64,000 nt of DNA from Catenuloplanes indicus (lineage in GTDB: Bacteria > Actinomycetota > Actinomycetes > Mycobacteriales > Micromonosporaceae), in the NCBI RefSeq assembly GCF_030813715.1, contig NZ_JAUSUZ010000001.1:6758001-6822000 (forward strand), read 5' to 3'. Each line of letters starts with the position of its first letter. Within the stretch, counting starts at the first letter, position 1. This document shows, one piece after another, positions 35,307-44,127 of the stretch. The notes under the pieces were generated by a model. The model was not told the origin of the DNA. It was given only the letters and a program-made list of their open reading frames with translations, and did no database searches. Position numbers and translations under genes: made by a program.

Positions 35307-36611
35307 ATGTTCCGTACCAGGAAGATAGGGGTTGTCGCGGCTGCGCTGGCCGTGACCGCGTCCCTCGGGCTCGCGGCCTGTGGCGGCGACGACTCCGGCG
35401 ATTCCGGCGACGGCAAGACCCTGCGGCTGTGGCACTACGAGGGCCCGAACAGCGCGATGGGCATCGCCTGGGCCAAGGCCATCGAGGACTTCAAGGCGTC
35501 GCACCCGGGCGTCGAGGTGGTCTACGAGGAGAAGGGCTTCGAGCAGATCCGGCAGAACGCCGGCATGATCCTGAACTCGAACGAGGCGCCCGACCTCATG
35601 GAGTACAACAAGGGCAACGCCAGCGCCGGTCTGCTGTCCAAGCAGGGCCTCCTGACGGACATGACCGAGGAGGTCACGAAGCGCGGCTGGGACCAGAAGA
35701 TCCCGGCGAGCATCGCGACCACGTCCAAGTACGACCAGAACGGCGTCATGGGCGGCGACAAGTGGTACGGCGTCACGAACTACGGCGAGTACGTGATGGT
35801 CTACTACAACAAGGACGAGTTCAAGCGGCTCAATCTTGAGGTGCCGACCACGCTGGCCGAGTTCGAGACGGTCATGCAGAAGTTCAAGGACGACGGCAAG
35901 ACCCCGCTCGCGGTCGGCGGCGCGGAGTACCCGGCGCAGCAGATCTTCTATCAGCTGGCGCTCTCCGGCGCGACCAACGCGTTCGTCGACGACTACCAGC
36001 TCTACAAGAACAAGGTCAACTTCCAGGGCCCGGAGATGACCAAGGGCGCCACCAAGTTCGCCGAGTGGGTCAGCAAGGGCTACATCGCGAAGGACTCGGC
36101 CGGCGTCAAGGCCGAGGACATGGGCGTCAGCTTCATCCAGGGCAAGTCGCCGATCCTGATCTCCGGCTCCTGGTGGTACGGCCGGTTCACCGACGAGATC
36201 AAGTACGACTGGGGCACGTTCCTGTTCCCGGGCAACACGCTGCAGGCCGGCTCCGGCGGCAACCTCTGGGTCGTCCCGACCAGCGCGAAGAACAAGTCGC
36301 TGGCCTACGACTTCATCGAGATCACGATGAAGCCGGAGATCCAGGCGCTGCTCGGCAACTCCGGTGGCGTCCCGATCGGCGCGGACGCGTCCACGATCAC
36401 CGACCCGAAGAACAAGGAACTGATCGAGAACTTCAACAAGATCAACGCCGCCAACGGTCTGGCGTTCTACCCGGACTGGCCCGCGCCCGGCTACTACGAC
36501 GTGCTGGTGGCCGGCATGCAGAACCTGATCAACGGTTCGAAGGACCCGAAGGCGGTCCTGGACGAGATCGCCACGCCGTACAACGACAACCTCGCCAGCA
36601 TCGGCAAGTAG
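35307..36611 (+). CDS. Sugar ABC transporter substrate-binding lipoprotein
   Basis: The 434-residue protein has a lipoprotein signal (lipobox LAAC, Cys about residue 24) and the family 1 extracellular solute-binding fold: LRLWHYEGPNSAMGIAWAKAIEDF, FEQIRQNAGMILNSNEAPDLMEYN, and aromatic residues such as GSWWYGRF near the ligand site. It belongs with the multiple-sugar importers (CUT1). AGGAGG precedes the ATG. The gene starts 80 bases after lacI and leads an operon ending in a GH31 enzyme, so the likely ligand is an alpha-xyloside oligosaccharide. The ATPase is missing here and is probably shared (MsiK type). Confidence 0.9.
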   Translation: MFRTRKIGVVAAALAVTASLGLAACGGDDSGDSGDGKTLRLWHYEGPNSAMGIAWAKAIEDFKASHPGVEVVYEEKGFEQIRQNAGMILNSNEAPDLMEYNKGNASAGLLSKQGLLTDMTEEVTKRGWDQKIPASIATTSKYDQNGVMGGDKWYGVTNYGEYVMVYYNKDEFKRLNLEVPTTLAEFETVMQKFKDDGKTPLAVGGAEYPAQQIFYQLALSGATNAFVDDYQLYKNKVNFQGPEMTKGATKFAEWVSKGYIAKDSAGVKAEDMGVSFIQGKSPILISGSWWYGRFTDEIKYDWGTFLFPGNTLQAGSGGNLWVVPTSAKNKSLAYDFIEITMKPEIQALLGNSGGVPIGADASTITDPKNKELIENFNKINAANGLAFYPDWPAPGYYDVLVAGMQNLINGSKDPKAVLDEIATPYNDNLASIGK

Positions 36612-36685
36612 CAGCACCGGCACCGCGCCGGCGGCCCCACCGGGTCGCCGGCGCGGGGCCGTCACTGAAAGGCGCCCCCCTCACC

Positions 36686-37597
36686 ATGGCCAAGACCCGG
36701 TCCCGGCAGGGCGGCAAGAGCGGCTACCTGCTCTTCCTGCTCCCCGGCGTGCTGCTGTTCACCGCCGTCATCATCATCCCGCTGATCATGAACATCGGGA
36801 TCAGCTTCACCCGCTGGCAGGGCATCGGCACCCCGCAGTGGGTCGGGCTGGAGCACTACGAGCGGCTGATCCACGACGCGAACTTCTGGGCGTCGTTCCG
36901 CAACATCCTCTTCATCATCGTGGCGATGGTGGTCGTACCGACGCTGCTCGGTCTGTTCCTCGCCGCGGTCCTCTTCGACTACGTCGGCAAGAGGATCGGC
37001 CCGGGTACGGCCAGCGTCTTCCGCTCCGGCCTGTACCTGCCGCAGGTGCTCCCGGTCGCGGTCACCGGCATCGTGTGGGGCTGGTTCCTCAACTCCAGCA
37101 CCGGCGTCTTCAACTCGATCCTGGACAGCATCGGGCTCGGCTTCCTCGCGCAGAACTGGCTCGGCGACCCGCAGTGGGCGCTCTGGTCGGTGATGTTCGT
37201 GATGGTGTGGGTCCAGCTCGGCTACCCGGTCGTGATGTTCATGTCCGGCCTGCAGCGCGTCGACCCGGAGCTCTACGAGGCCGCGGATCTGGACGGCGCC
37301 GGCTGGTGGCAGAAGTTCACCCGGATCGCGGTCCATCTGATCAAGCCGGAGATCTACGTCGTGCTGGTCACGACGACCATCTCCGCCCTCAAGATCTTCG
37401 GACAGATCTTCGTGCTGACCCGCGGCGGACCGGGCAACTCCACGCTGGTCCCGTCCTATTTCGCGTGGCAGAACTTCTTCGAGAAATTCAACGCGGGGTA
37501 CGGCGCGGCGATCTCCACGGTGCTGACGCTGATCATCATCGTGCTGACCTACGTCTTCCTGCGGATCCAGACCGCCGACGAGCGGCGGGGAGCCTGA
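36686..37597 (+). CDS. Sugar ABC transporter permease (MalF/UgpA type)
   Basis: The 303-residue protein has six likely membrane helices and the EAA loop YEAADLDGAGWWQKFTRIAVHLIKP (about residues 200-225), which docks on the ATPase. The N-terminal extension is short and basic, unlike the long one of MalF. It follows the binding-protein gene after a 74-base gap that contains a short GC-rich dyad (GGCGGCCCC...), and the next permease begins one base after its stop. Confidence 0.9.
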   Translation: MAKTRSRQGGKSGYLLFLLPGVLLFTAVIIIPLIMNIGISFTRWQGIGTPQWVGLEHYERLIHDANFWASFRNILFIIVAMVVVPTLLGLFLAAVLFDYVGKRIGPGTASVFRSGLYLPQVLPVAVTGIVWGWFLNSSTGVFNSILDSIGLGFLAQNWLGDPQWALWSVMFVMVWVQLGYPVVMFMSGLQRVDPELYEAADLDGAGWWQKFTRIAVHLIKPEIYVVLVTTTISALKIFGQIFVLTRGGPGNSTLVPSYFAWQNFFEKFNAGYGAAISTVLTLIIIVLTYVFLRIQTADERRGA

Positions 37598-37598
37598 T

Positions 37599-38468
37599 AT
37601 GTCGACTGACACCGTGACGAAAGCGCCCGCCAAGGCGAGCAAGCCGGGCGGCCTCGCCACCAAGACGCTCGTGCTGGCCGGCCTCACGATCTTCACCGGG
37701 CTGGTGCTCGCGCCGTTCCTGGTCGTGCTGATCAACGCGTTCAAGTCCTCGGAGGACTACAGCCAGGGCGGGCCGCTCGCGCTGCCGTCCACCCTCTACT
37801 TCCAGGGCATGATCGACTTCTGGAACCGGGTGGAGTTCGGCGAGAAGCTGTGGAACAGCTTCGTCATCGCGGCCTCGGTCGCGGTGCTCGCCGTGATCAT
37901 CAGCGTGCTCAACGCGTACGCGATCGGCATCGGCCGGCTCCGCGGGCGTACCGCGTTCCTGATGTTCTTCCTGCTGGCCAACCTGCTGCCGCAGGAGGCG
38001 CTGGTCTACCCGCTGTACTACCTGTCGAAGCAGTTCGACCTCTACAACACGCGGCTGATGGTGATCATCATCTTGACCGCGATCCAGGCCGCGTTCGGCA
38101 CCTACCTGCTGTCCAGCGTGTTCCGCGACTTCCCGCCGTCGCTGCTGGAGGCCGCGGCGCTGGACGGCGCCGGGAAGCTGCGCACGCTGATCCGGGTGGT
38201 CGTGCCGACCAGCTGGCCGACGCTCTCCGTGCTGTTCACGTTCTTCTTCATCTGGACGTGGAACGAGTTCTTCCTCCCGCTCATCTTCCTGATCGACAAC
38301 GACCTGCAGACCGTGCCGCTGGCGCTGGCCGTGCTCCAGGGACAGCGCGAGGTCGACATCACCACCACGGCCGCGTCCGCGCTGCTGGGCATCGTGCCCG
38401 CGGTGCTGTTCTTCCTCATCTTCCAGCGCACGCTGACCCGCGGGGTCATGTCGGGCGCGGTCAAGTAA
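37599..38468 (+). CDS. Sugar ABC transporter permease (MalG/UgpE type)
   Basis: This 289-residue membrane protein has the typical features of the second CUT1 permease: the EAA loop LLEAAALDGAGKLRTLIRVVVPTSWP, followed by FFFIWTWNEFFLPLIFL, a hallmark of MalG-type subunits, and QRTLTRGVMSGAVK at the C-terminus. It forms the membrane channel with the preceding permease. Confidence 0.92.
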   Translation: MSTDTVTKAPAKASKPGGLATKTLVLAGLTIFTGLVLAPFLVVLINAFKSSEDYSQGGPLALPSTLYFQGMIDFWNRVEFGEKLWNSFVIAASVAVLAVIISVLNAYAIGIGRLRGRTAFLMFFLLANLLPQEALVYPLYYLSKQFDLYNTRLMVIIILTAIQAAFGTYLLSSVFRDFPPSLLEAAALDGAGKLRTLIRVVVPTSWPTLSVLFTFFFIWTWNEFFLPLIFLIDNDLQTVPLALAVLQGQREVDITTTAASALLGIVPAVLFFLIFQRTLTRGVMSGAVK

Positions 38469-38489
38469 CCATCCTCGGAGGACCCGGAA

Positions 38490-40766
38490 ATGAAGTTCAG
38501 CAACGGCTACTGGCGGATGCGGGACGGGGTGAGCCCCCTGTATCCGATGGAGGTCCGCGACGTCCAGGTCGACCGGGACGCGCTGACCGTCTACGCGCCG
38601 ACCAAGCGGATCGTCACCCGGGGGGACACGCTCAACCTGCCGCTGCTGACCGTCCGCGCGTCGTCACCGGCGCCGGGCGTCATCTCGATCAAGACGACGC
38701 ACTTCGCGGGGCGGCGTCCCCGTACCCCTCAGTTCGATCTCTCTGTTTCGGATGTCGCCGTCGAGATCGCCGACGACGAGCAGTTCGCGTCGCTGACCAG
38801 CGGGGAGCTGACCGTCCGGTTCCACAAGGGCGACCAGTGGAAGCTTGACTTCCTGGCCGAGGGGCGGGTGCTGACGTCCAGCGGCTACAAGAACCTGGCC
38901 GCACTGGACGTGGAGGGCGAGGGTTCGTACGTCCGGGAACAGCTGCTGCTCGGCGTCGGCGACACGGTCTACGGTCTCGGCGAGCGGTTCGGGCCGTTCG
39001 TGAAGAACGGGCAGGTCGTCGACATCTGGCAGGAGGACGGCGGCACCAGCAGCGAGCAGGCGTACAAGAACGTCCCGTTCTACCTGACCAACGCGGGGTA
39101 CGGCGTCTTCGTCAACTACCCCGGCGGCGTCTCGTTCGAGGTGGCGTCCGAGTCGGTGTCCCGGGTCGGCTTCTCGGTGCCCGGCCAGGAGCTGGAATAC
39201 CTCGTCATCTACGGCCCGACGCCGAAGGACGTCCTCCGTCGCTACACCTCGCTGACCGGGAAGCCCGCGCTGCCGCCGGCCTGGTCGTTCGGGCTGTGGC
39301 TGTCCACGTCGTTCACCACCGACTACGACGAGGAGACGGTCAACAAGTTCGTCTCCGGGATGGCCGACCGCGACCTGCCGCTGTCCGTCTTCCACTTCGA
39401 CTGCTTCTGGATGCGCGAGTTCCACTGGACCGACTTCGAGTGGGACCCGAAGGTCTTCCCGGACCCGGTGGGCATGCTCAAGCGGCTCAAGGACCGGGGC
39501 CTTCGCATCTGCGTCTGGCTGAACCCGTACATCGCGCAGCGCTCGGTGCTCTTCGAGGAGGGCGTGGCCAACGGCTACTTCCTGAGGACCACCGACGGCG
39601 ACGTCTGGCAGTGGGACCTGTGGCAGGCCGGCATGGCGCTGGTCGACTTCACCAATCCCGAGGCCTGCGCCTGGTACGCGTCGAAGCTGCGCGGGCTGCT
39701 CGAGCAGGGGGTGGACGCGTTCAAGACCGACTTCGGCGAGCGCATCCCGGTCTCCGGCATCGCCTGGTACGACGGCTCCGACCCGGAGAAGATGCACAAC
39801 TACTACACGCACCTCTACAACAAGGTCGTGTTCGACGTGCTCCGCGAGGTGCGCGGCGAGGGTGAGGCGGTGCTGTTCGCGCGGTCCGCGACCGCGGGCG
39901 GCCAGCAGTTCCCGGTGCACTGGGGCGGCGACTGCGAGTCCACGTTCGAGGCGATGGCGGAGAGCCTGCGCGGCGGGCTGTCGCTGTCCGCGTCCGGCTT
40001 CGGGTTCTGGAGCCACGACATGGGCGGGTTCGAGGGCAAGCCGCACCCGGCCGTGTTCAAGCGGTGGATCCCGTTCGGGCTGCTCAGCTCGCACAGCCGG
40101 TTGCACGGCAGCCAGTCGTACCGGGTGCCGTGGGAGTTCGACGAGGAGGCGGTGGACGTACTGCGCACGTTCACCAAGCTCAAGGCACGGATCATGCCGT
40201 ACCTGTTCGGGCAGGCCGTGCAGGCGCACGAGCAGGGCGTACCGGTGATGCGCCCGATGGTCGTCGAGTTCCCGGACGATCTCGCGGTCACACACGTCGA
40301 GCGGCAGTACATGCTGGGCGACAGCCTGCTGGTCGCGCCGGTGTTCAGCGAGGGCGGCGACACCACGTTCTACACGCCGGCCGGTGAGTGGACGCATCTG
40401 CAGACCGGGGAGACGTTCACCGGTCCGGCGTGGCACCGCCGCACGGTCGGCTTCGGCGAGGTGCCGGTGCTGGTCCGGCCGGGCACGGTGCTGGCGCTCG
40501 GCGCCGTCGACGACCGGCCCGACTACGAGTACGCGAACGGCGTCACGCTGGCGCTCTACGCGCTCGAGGACGGCTTCGACGGCGTGGTGTCCATCCCGGC
40601 GGCCGACGGGACCGAGGCCGCGCGCTTCTCGGTCGTGCGCTCCGGTGACGCGATCACGGTGACGCGGGAGGCCGGTGCGGCGCTGCCCTGGCGGATCCGG
40701 CTCGGTCACGCCGGCACGCCGATCTCGCTCGACGCGGACACGTCCGGTCACATCGTGACGCTCTGA
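38490..40766 (+). CDS. yicI: Alpha-xylosidase, glycoside hydrolase family 31
   Basis: The 758-residue protein aligns in length and motifs with YicI of E. coli. The catalytic nucleophile is D414 in FKTDFGE and the acid/base is D481 in HWGGDCEST, almost the same numbering as YicI D416 and D482. The segment GLWLSTSFTTDYDEETVN also fits alpha-xylosidases rather than alpha-glucosidases. It would release xylose from isoprimeverose or xyloglucan fragments in the cytoplasm (no signal peptide). As the last gene of the importer operon it would process what the importer brings in. Confidence 0.92.
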   Translation: MKFSNGYWRMRDGVSPLYPMEVRDVQVDRDALTVYAPTKRIVTRGDTLNLPLLTVRASSPAPGVISIKTTHFAGRRPRTPQFDLSVSDVAVEIADDEQFASLTSGELTVRFHKGDQWKLDFLAEGRVLTSSGYKNLAALDVEGEGSYVREQLLLGVGDTVYGLGERFGPFVKNGQVVDIWQEDGGTSSEQAYKNVPFYLTNAGYGVFVNYPGGVSFEVASESVSRVGFSVPGQELEYLVIYGPTPKDVLRRYTSLTGKPALPPAWSFGLWLSTSFTTDYDEETVNKFVSGMADRDLPLSVFHFDCFWMREFHWTDFEWDPKVFPDPVGMLKRLKDRGLRICVWLNPYIAQRSVLFEEGVANGYFLRTTDGDVWQWDLWQAGMALVDFTNPEACAWYASKLRGLLEQGVDAFKTDFGERIPVSGIAWYDGSDPEKMHNYYTHLYNKVVFDVLREVRGEGEAVLFARSATAGGQQFPVHWGGDCESTFEAMAESLRGGLSLSASGFGFWSHDMGGFEGKPHPAVFKRWIPFGLLSSHSRLHGSQSYRVPWEFDEEAVDVLRTFTKLKARIMPYLFGQAVQAHEQGVPVMRPMVVEFPDDLAVTHVERQYMLGDSLLVAPVFSEGGDTTFYTPAGEWTHLQTGETFTGPAWHRRTVGFGEVPVLVRPGTVLALGAVDDRPDYEYANGVTLALYALEDGFDGVVSIPAADGTEAARFSVVRSGDAITVTREAGAALPWRIRLGHAGTPISLDADTSGHIVTL

Positions 40767-40770
40767 GACA

Positions 40771-40804
40771 CATCGGGGGCACGGCGTGCGCCGTACCCCC
40801 GATG
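40771..40804 (+). terminator. Hairpin terminator after the alpha-xylosidase operon
   Basis: CATCGGGGGCACGGC and GCCGTACCCCCGATG form a 15-bp stem with one mismatch around a GTGC loop, starting four bases after the stop codon. Only a short T-poor tail follows, as usual in actinomycetes. It may also serve the convergent lectin gene. Confidence 0.8.
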
Positions 40805-40816
40805 CTTCTCAGACGG

Positions 40817-41989
40817 TTACTTCAGCGTGCCGCCGAGGTACGCGAACGACCCGTACGGGCTGTTCGGCGCCCACTGCGACTTCGCGTAGAGGGCGTTGTC
40901 CGTGCCGCGCACGAAGACGGTGACCCGCCAGTCGTGGTTGCCGGACGCCTCGATCTCGTTGGTCAGCACGCCACCCTCGCTGGCCCAGTCGGTCCAGCCG
41001 GCGCTGCCGTTGTCGTACTGCACGCGGGTGTAGAGCGCCTTGTCGGTGCCGCGCACGAAGACCTGCAGCTTGCCGCTCTTGGTCAGGACCGCGGCCGGGT
41101 TGCTGGTCAGCACGCCGCCGAGGCTGGTCCAGTTCGTCCAGTTGCCGCTGTTCGGCGACATCTGGCGACGGGTCCACAGCGCGTCGTCGGTGCCCTTGGC
41201 GAAGACCTGGATGCGGCCCTTGCCGTCCAGCACCGGCTCGGCGTCGCTGGTCAGCTCGCCGCCGACCGACTTCCACGGCGTCCAGCTGCCGCTGTTCGCG
41301 TAGGACTGACGGCGGGTCCACAGTGCGTCGTCGGTGCCGCGGGCGAAGATGTTCAGCCGCTGGTCCTTGTCGAACGACACCGAGGTCTCGCTGGTGATCT
41401 TGCCACCGAGCGACTGCCAGCTCGTCCAGTTCGTGCTGTTGCGGTCCTTCTGGCGCTTCGTCCAGACCGCGCCGTCCGTGCCCTCACCGAAGACGATCAG
41501 GCGGCGGGCCTGGTCCGAGGTGACGGTCGGGTCGCTGTTCAGCACGCCGCCCAGCGTGGTCCACGAGGTCCAGCTGGAGCTGTTCGGCGAGGTCTGGCGC
41601 TTGGTCCAGATCGCGTTGTCGGTGCCGCGGGCGAACACCTGGATCCGCCGGGCCTCGTCGATGCCGACGCGCGGAGCGCCGGTGATCACGCCGCCGAGGC
41701 TGACCCAGTTCGTCCACGAGCTGGAGCCGCGCTTGATCTGCGTCTTCACGAACACCGCGTCGTTGGTGCCGCGGACGAACGCCGAGAGACGACCGTCGCG
41801 GTTGAGCGCCGTGTCGATCGCCGGCGCCTCGGCCGGGCCCGCGCTGCGCGTGGTGACCGGCTTGGCCGGCTTCGCCCCGACCGGCGCGGCCTGCGCCGGA
41901 GCCGAGCCGATCACGCCGCCGAGCAGCGTGAGCGCGGTGGCCGTGACAATGGCGCCCCGTACACGTCGGGTTGCGACTGCACCCTCCAT
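40817..41989 (-). CDS. Secreted PLL-type seven-repeat beta-propeller lectin
   Basis: The 390-residue protein has a signal peptide (residues 1-35, SAPAQAAP) and then seven repeats of about 46 residues, each of the form R-L--FARGTD-A-W---Q----S--WT-W-SLGG. This matches the PLL (Photorhabdus lectin)/tectonin-like propeller pattern, where each blade gap can bind a sugar such as fucose or O-methylated glycan. With seven complete repeats a closed seven-blade propeller is expected. No enzyme domain is attached. It faces away from the neighbouring membrane-protein gene and may be a surface or secreted glycan binder. Confidence 0.85.
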   Translation of the reverse strand: MEGAVATRRVRGAIVTATALTLLGGVIGSAPAQAAPVGAKPAKPVTTRSAGPAEAPAIDTALNRDGRLSAFVRGTNDAVFVKTQIKRGSSSWTNWVSLGGVITGAPRVGIDEARRIQVFARGTDNAIWTKRQTSPNSSSWTSWTTLGGVLNSDPTVTSDQARRLIVFGEGTDGAVWTKRQKDRNSTNWTSWQSLGGKITSETSVSFDKDQRLNIFARGTDDALWTRRQSYANSGSWTPWKSVGGELTSDAEPVLDGKGRIQVFAKGTDDALWTRRQMSPNSGNWTNWTSLGGVLTSNPAAVLTKSGKLQVFVRGTDKALYTRVQYDNGSAGWTDWASEGGVLTNEIEASGNHDWRVTVFVRGTDNALYAKSQWAPNSPYGSFAYLGGTLK

Positions 41990-42340
41990 GACGTTTCTCC
42001 TTCCGTTTCAGGTGGCGCTCCCGGACCAAGCCGTCCTTCTCGGACGGATGGTGGAGGTTCGGGTGGTGCGCGCCCCTGGCTGGTGGGGTTTGTGATCGAG
42101 TCCGATACGCGCGCAATGCCCGTTCTGACCGACCACAACGGAGCGTAATTTGCCGATCGCCTTTCCGTGGCGACTTCTCCGCGTCGCCACGCCGCCGCCC
42201 CTGTCGCGTAAGTGACACTTAAAGTAAATAGGGGGAAATGACGGCATATTAACGGCTTTTTGAGGCGAGCAACCGGATGATTTGTGGTGAAACCCGTCGG
42301 CGCCATCGGTCCCCTGTGCTACCGGCGAGACCTTTAGCAT
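41990..42340. other. 351-base divergent gap between lectin and repeat membrane protein genes
   Basis: No gene is seen. CGTGGCGAC (42166-42174) and GTCGCCACG (42183-42191) form a perfect 9-bp stem with an 8-base loop in the middle of the gap. Around 42208-42260 the sequence turns AT-rich (AAGTGACACTTAAAGTAAAT), which is where promoters for the two divergent genes would be expected, but no strong -35/-10 pair could be fixed. Confidence 0.5.
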
Positions 42341-43411
42341 GTGTCGATGCGCTGGCTCTGGTCCGTTCCGGTGATCCTCGGCATGGCCGGCCTCGCGGCG
42401 GCCGCGGTCCTGCTCCTGCTGCCGTGGCCGGCCAGTGCCGCAGCCGCGGCGGTTGCGGTGCTGCTCACGACGCACCCGTCGATCGGCCGGACCGCGGACG
42501 GGCCGGCCCGCGCGCTGCTGCGCGCGATCCCGCTGCTGGCCGCCGCCGCGATCATGCTGCGGATGTGGGAGCTGAGCCGGTGGCGTTCCGTGGACCCGCT
42601 CCAGGGCGCGCTCGGCGTCGACCGCTACCGGACCGCCTACGCGGCCCAGCTCCTCGCCGCCAGCAGCCTGCTGCTGGCGATCGCCTGTGCCGGTGCGGCC
42701 ATCACCCGATCCCTGTACCGATCACGCTCCGCGACGCCGGTCCCGCCGGCTGCGCGGCCCGCCCCCGGTATCTCCGCCGCACCCGACTCGCCTGCGGCAC
42801 CCGACTCGCCTGCGGCACCCGACTCGCCTGCGGCACCCGACTCGCCTGCGGCACCGGACTTGCCTCCTGCGCCGGGTATATCGCCTGGTGGGCCGGTCTC
42901 GCCTGGTGGACTCGGCGCGCTTGCTGGGTCTCGCGCGCTTGCTGGGCCGGGCGTGCCCGCTGGGCCGGGCGTGCCCGCTGGGCCGGGCGTGCCCGCTGGG
43001 CCGGGCGTGCCCGCTGGGCCGGGCGTGCCCGCTGGGCCGGGTCTGCCTGCGACGCGGGCTGTGGGCGTATCCGACATGTCGGTCTCGCCCGCCGCGGTCG
43101 CGGTCGCGGCCGTCGGCGGGCTTCTGCTCGTGGTTGCGGCGTGGCTGGCGGTGCGGGTCGCCGTGGCCGGCGGTGAGGTGCTGCGTGCCCACGTGGAAGC
43201 GGCCGCGATGACCAGGGGAGATGCGTTCGTGCAGCAGGGCCTCAGGTATTCGGCCGCCGACGCGGGGCCGGTCCTCGACACCGGGTCCGCCGCGCTCGCC
43301 GGTGCGGCACTGCTCGGTGCGACCCTCGCGGTCCTGGCCGGCGCCCGGCTCACGATCCTGGCCCGCGACGCCGGCTCGCGACCCCGGCTCGCGACCCCGG
43401 ACCGGATCTGA
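42341..43411 (+). CDS. Membrane protein with PDSPAA and GPGVPA repeats, unknown function
   Basis: The 356-residue product begins with two or three hydrophobic segments (about residues 8-100) and ends with two more (about 245-275 and 310-335). Between them lies a low-complexity region (about 135-240) with tandem hexapeptides PDSPAA and GPGVPA. No domain is recognised. GGCGAGA before the GTG supports the start; an ATG two codons later is possible. It could be a cell-surface or divisome-like protein with a flexible linker, but that is a guess. The repeats make the length variable between strains. Confidence 0.6.
   Translation: MSMRWLWSVPVILGMAGLAAAAVLLLLPWPASAAAAAVAVLLTTHPSIGRTADGPARALLRAIPLLAAAAIMLRMWELSRWRSVDPLQGALGVDRYRTAYAAQLLAASSLLLAIACAGAAITRSLYRSRSATPVPPAARPAPGISAAPDSPAAPDSPAAPDSPAAPDSPAAPDLPPAPGISPGGPVSPGGLGALAGSRALAGPGVPAGPGVPAGPGVPAGPGVPAGPGVPAGPGLPATRAVGVSDMSVSPAAVAVAAVGGLLLVVAAWLAVRVAVAGGEVLRAHVEAAAMTRGDAFVQQGLRYSAADAGPVLDTGSAALAGAALLGATLAVLAGARLTILARDAGSRPRLATPDRI
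42784..42855. repeat. 18-bp tandem repeat, four copies, inside the membrane protein gene
   Basis: The unit CGACTCGCCTGCGGCACC is repeated four times without change from 42784 to 42855, with a decayed fifth copy after it. It encodes the PDSPAA hexapeptide repeat in frame. Confidence 0.9.
42943..43050. repeat. 18-bp tandem repeat, five perfect copies plus one variant
   Basis: The unit TGGGCCGGGCGTGCCCGC occurs five times exactly at 42943-43032, then once with changes to 43050. In frame it encodes the GPGVPA hexapeptide. Perfect identity at DNA level shows recent slippage expansion. Confidence 0.92.
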
Positions 43412-43598
43412 CCGTCGATCCGCGAAGAGCTGTGGGCCCGGACGCGGCTACCGCGTGACCGGCGGGGCGGTCGCGCCTGGCCGTCGGTCCTCAAGAGGTT
43501 GGGGGTCCTGAGCCGGCCACCGCGTGACCGGTGCCCGCGGGAGCACTGGGAACCCGGCCACGCCGGAAGCGGGAAGACGGATTCTTGCTGCTTTTTCG

Positions 43599-44054
43599 CT
43601 ATGCGGGTGTCCGCTCCCTCTCCAGGCGGTGGATCAGGCGGCGGACGATCAGGAGCGGGATGATGCCGAGGGCGCCGAACGAGATGTCGATCAGGGTCCA
43701 GCCCCAGGGGATGTCGCGGATCGGGCCGCAGATCGCGGCCAGCGGGAGGATGCCGGCGCAGGCGATCATGCCGAACTCGACCACCCAGACGTTGCGGACC
43801 GGGTCGCGCAGCGGGCCGGCGAACGCGACCGCGATGACCAGGTGGGCGAACGCGAGCCAGTCCGCGGTGTAGAGGACGAACGGGTGCCGGTCGTTCGTCT
43901 CGATCAGGCCGTCGCGGACGCGGGTGATCCAGCCCGTGTCGTCCGGGACGACGGCCGCGAGCAGCCGCAGCTCGGTCTCCAGTGGGAACGCGGTGATGCC
44001 GCTGATCGCCAGGGCGGCGATGAAGAGGATCAGCCAGGCGCGGATGCGGGTCAG
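43599..44054 (-). CDS. Small membrane protein with no ATG/GTG/TTG at its natural start
   Basis: The frame is open from 44105 to the stop at 43599. From a CTG at 44054 it reads LTRIRAWLILFIAALAISG and then four hydrophobic segments (…WLAFAHLVIAVAFAG, EFGMIACAGILPLAAICG, FGALGIIPLLIV). The composition is clearly that of a real membrane protein of about 151 residues. The first standard start codon is a GTG at 43784, which would remove the first two helices. So either a CTG start is used, or the start codon was mutated. I recognise no named family; the tryptophan-rich DPVRNVWVVEFGM segment may be a conserved core. Confidence 0.62.
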   Translation of the reverse strand: MTRIRAWLILFIAALAISGITAFPLETELRLLAAVVPDDTGWITRVRDGLIETNDRHPFVLYTADWLAFAHLVIAVAFAGPLRDPVRNVWVVEFGMIACAGILPLAAICGPIRDIPWGWTLIDISFGALGIIPLLIVRRLIHRLERERTPA

Positions 44055-44127
44055 CGTGCTGACGACCGCGAGACTAGGGCCGCGCCGGCGCCGGGTCGTG
44101 GGTCTTCACCGGACCTGCACCGGGCTG

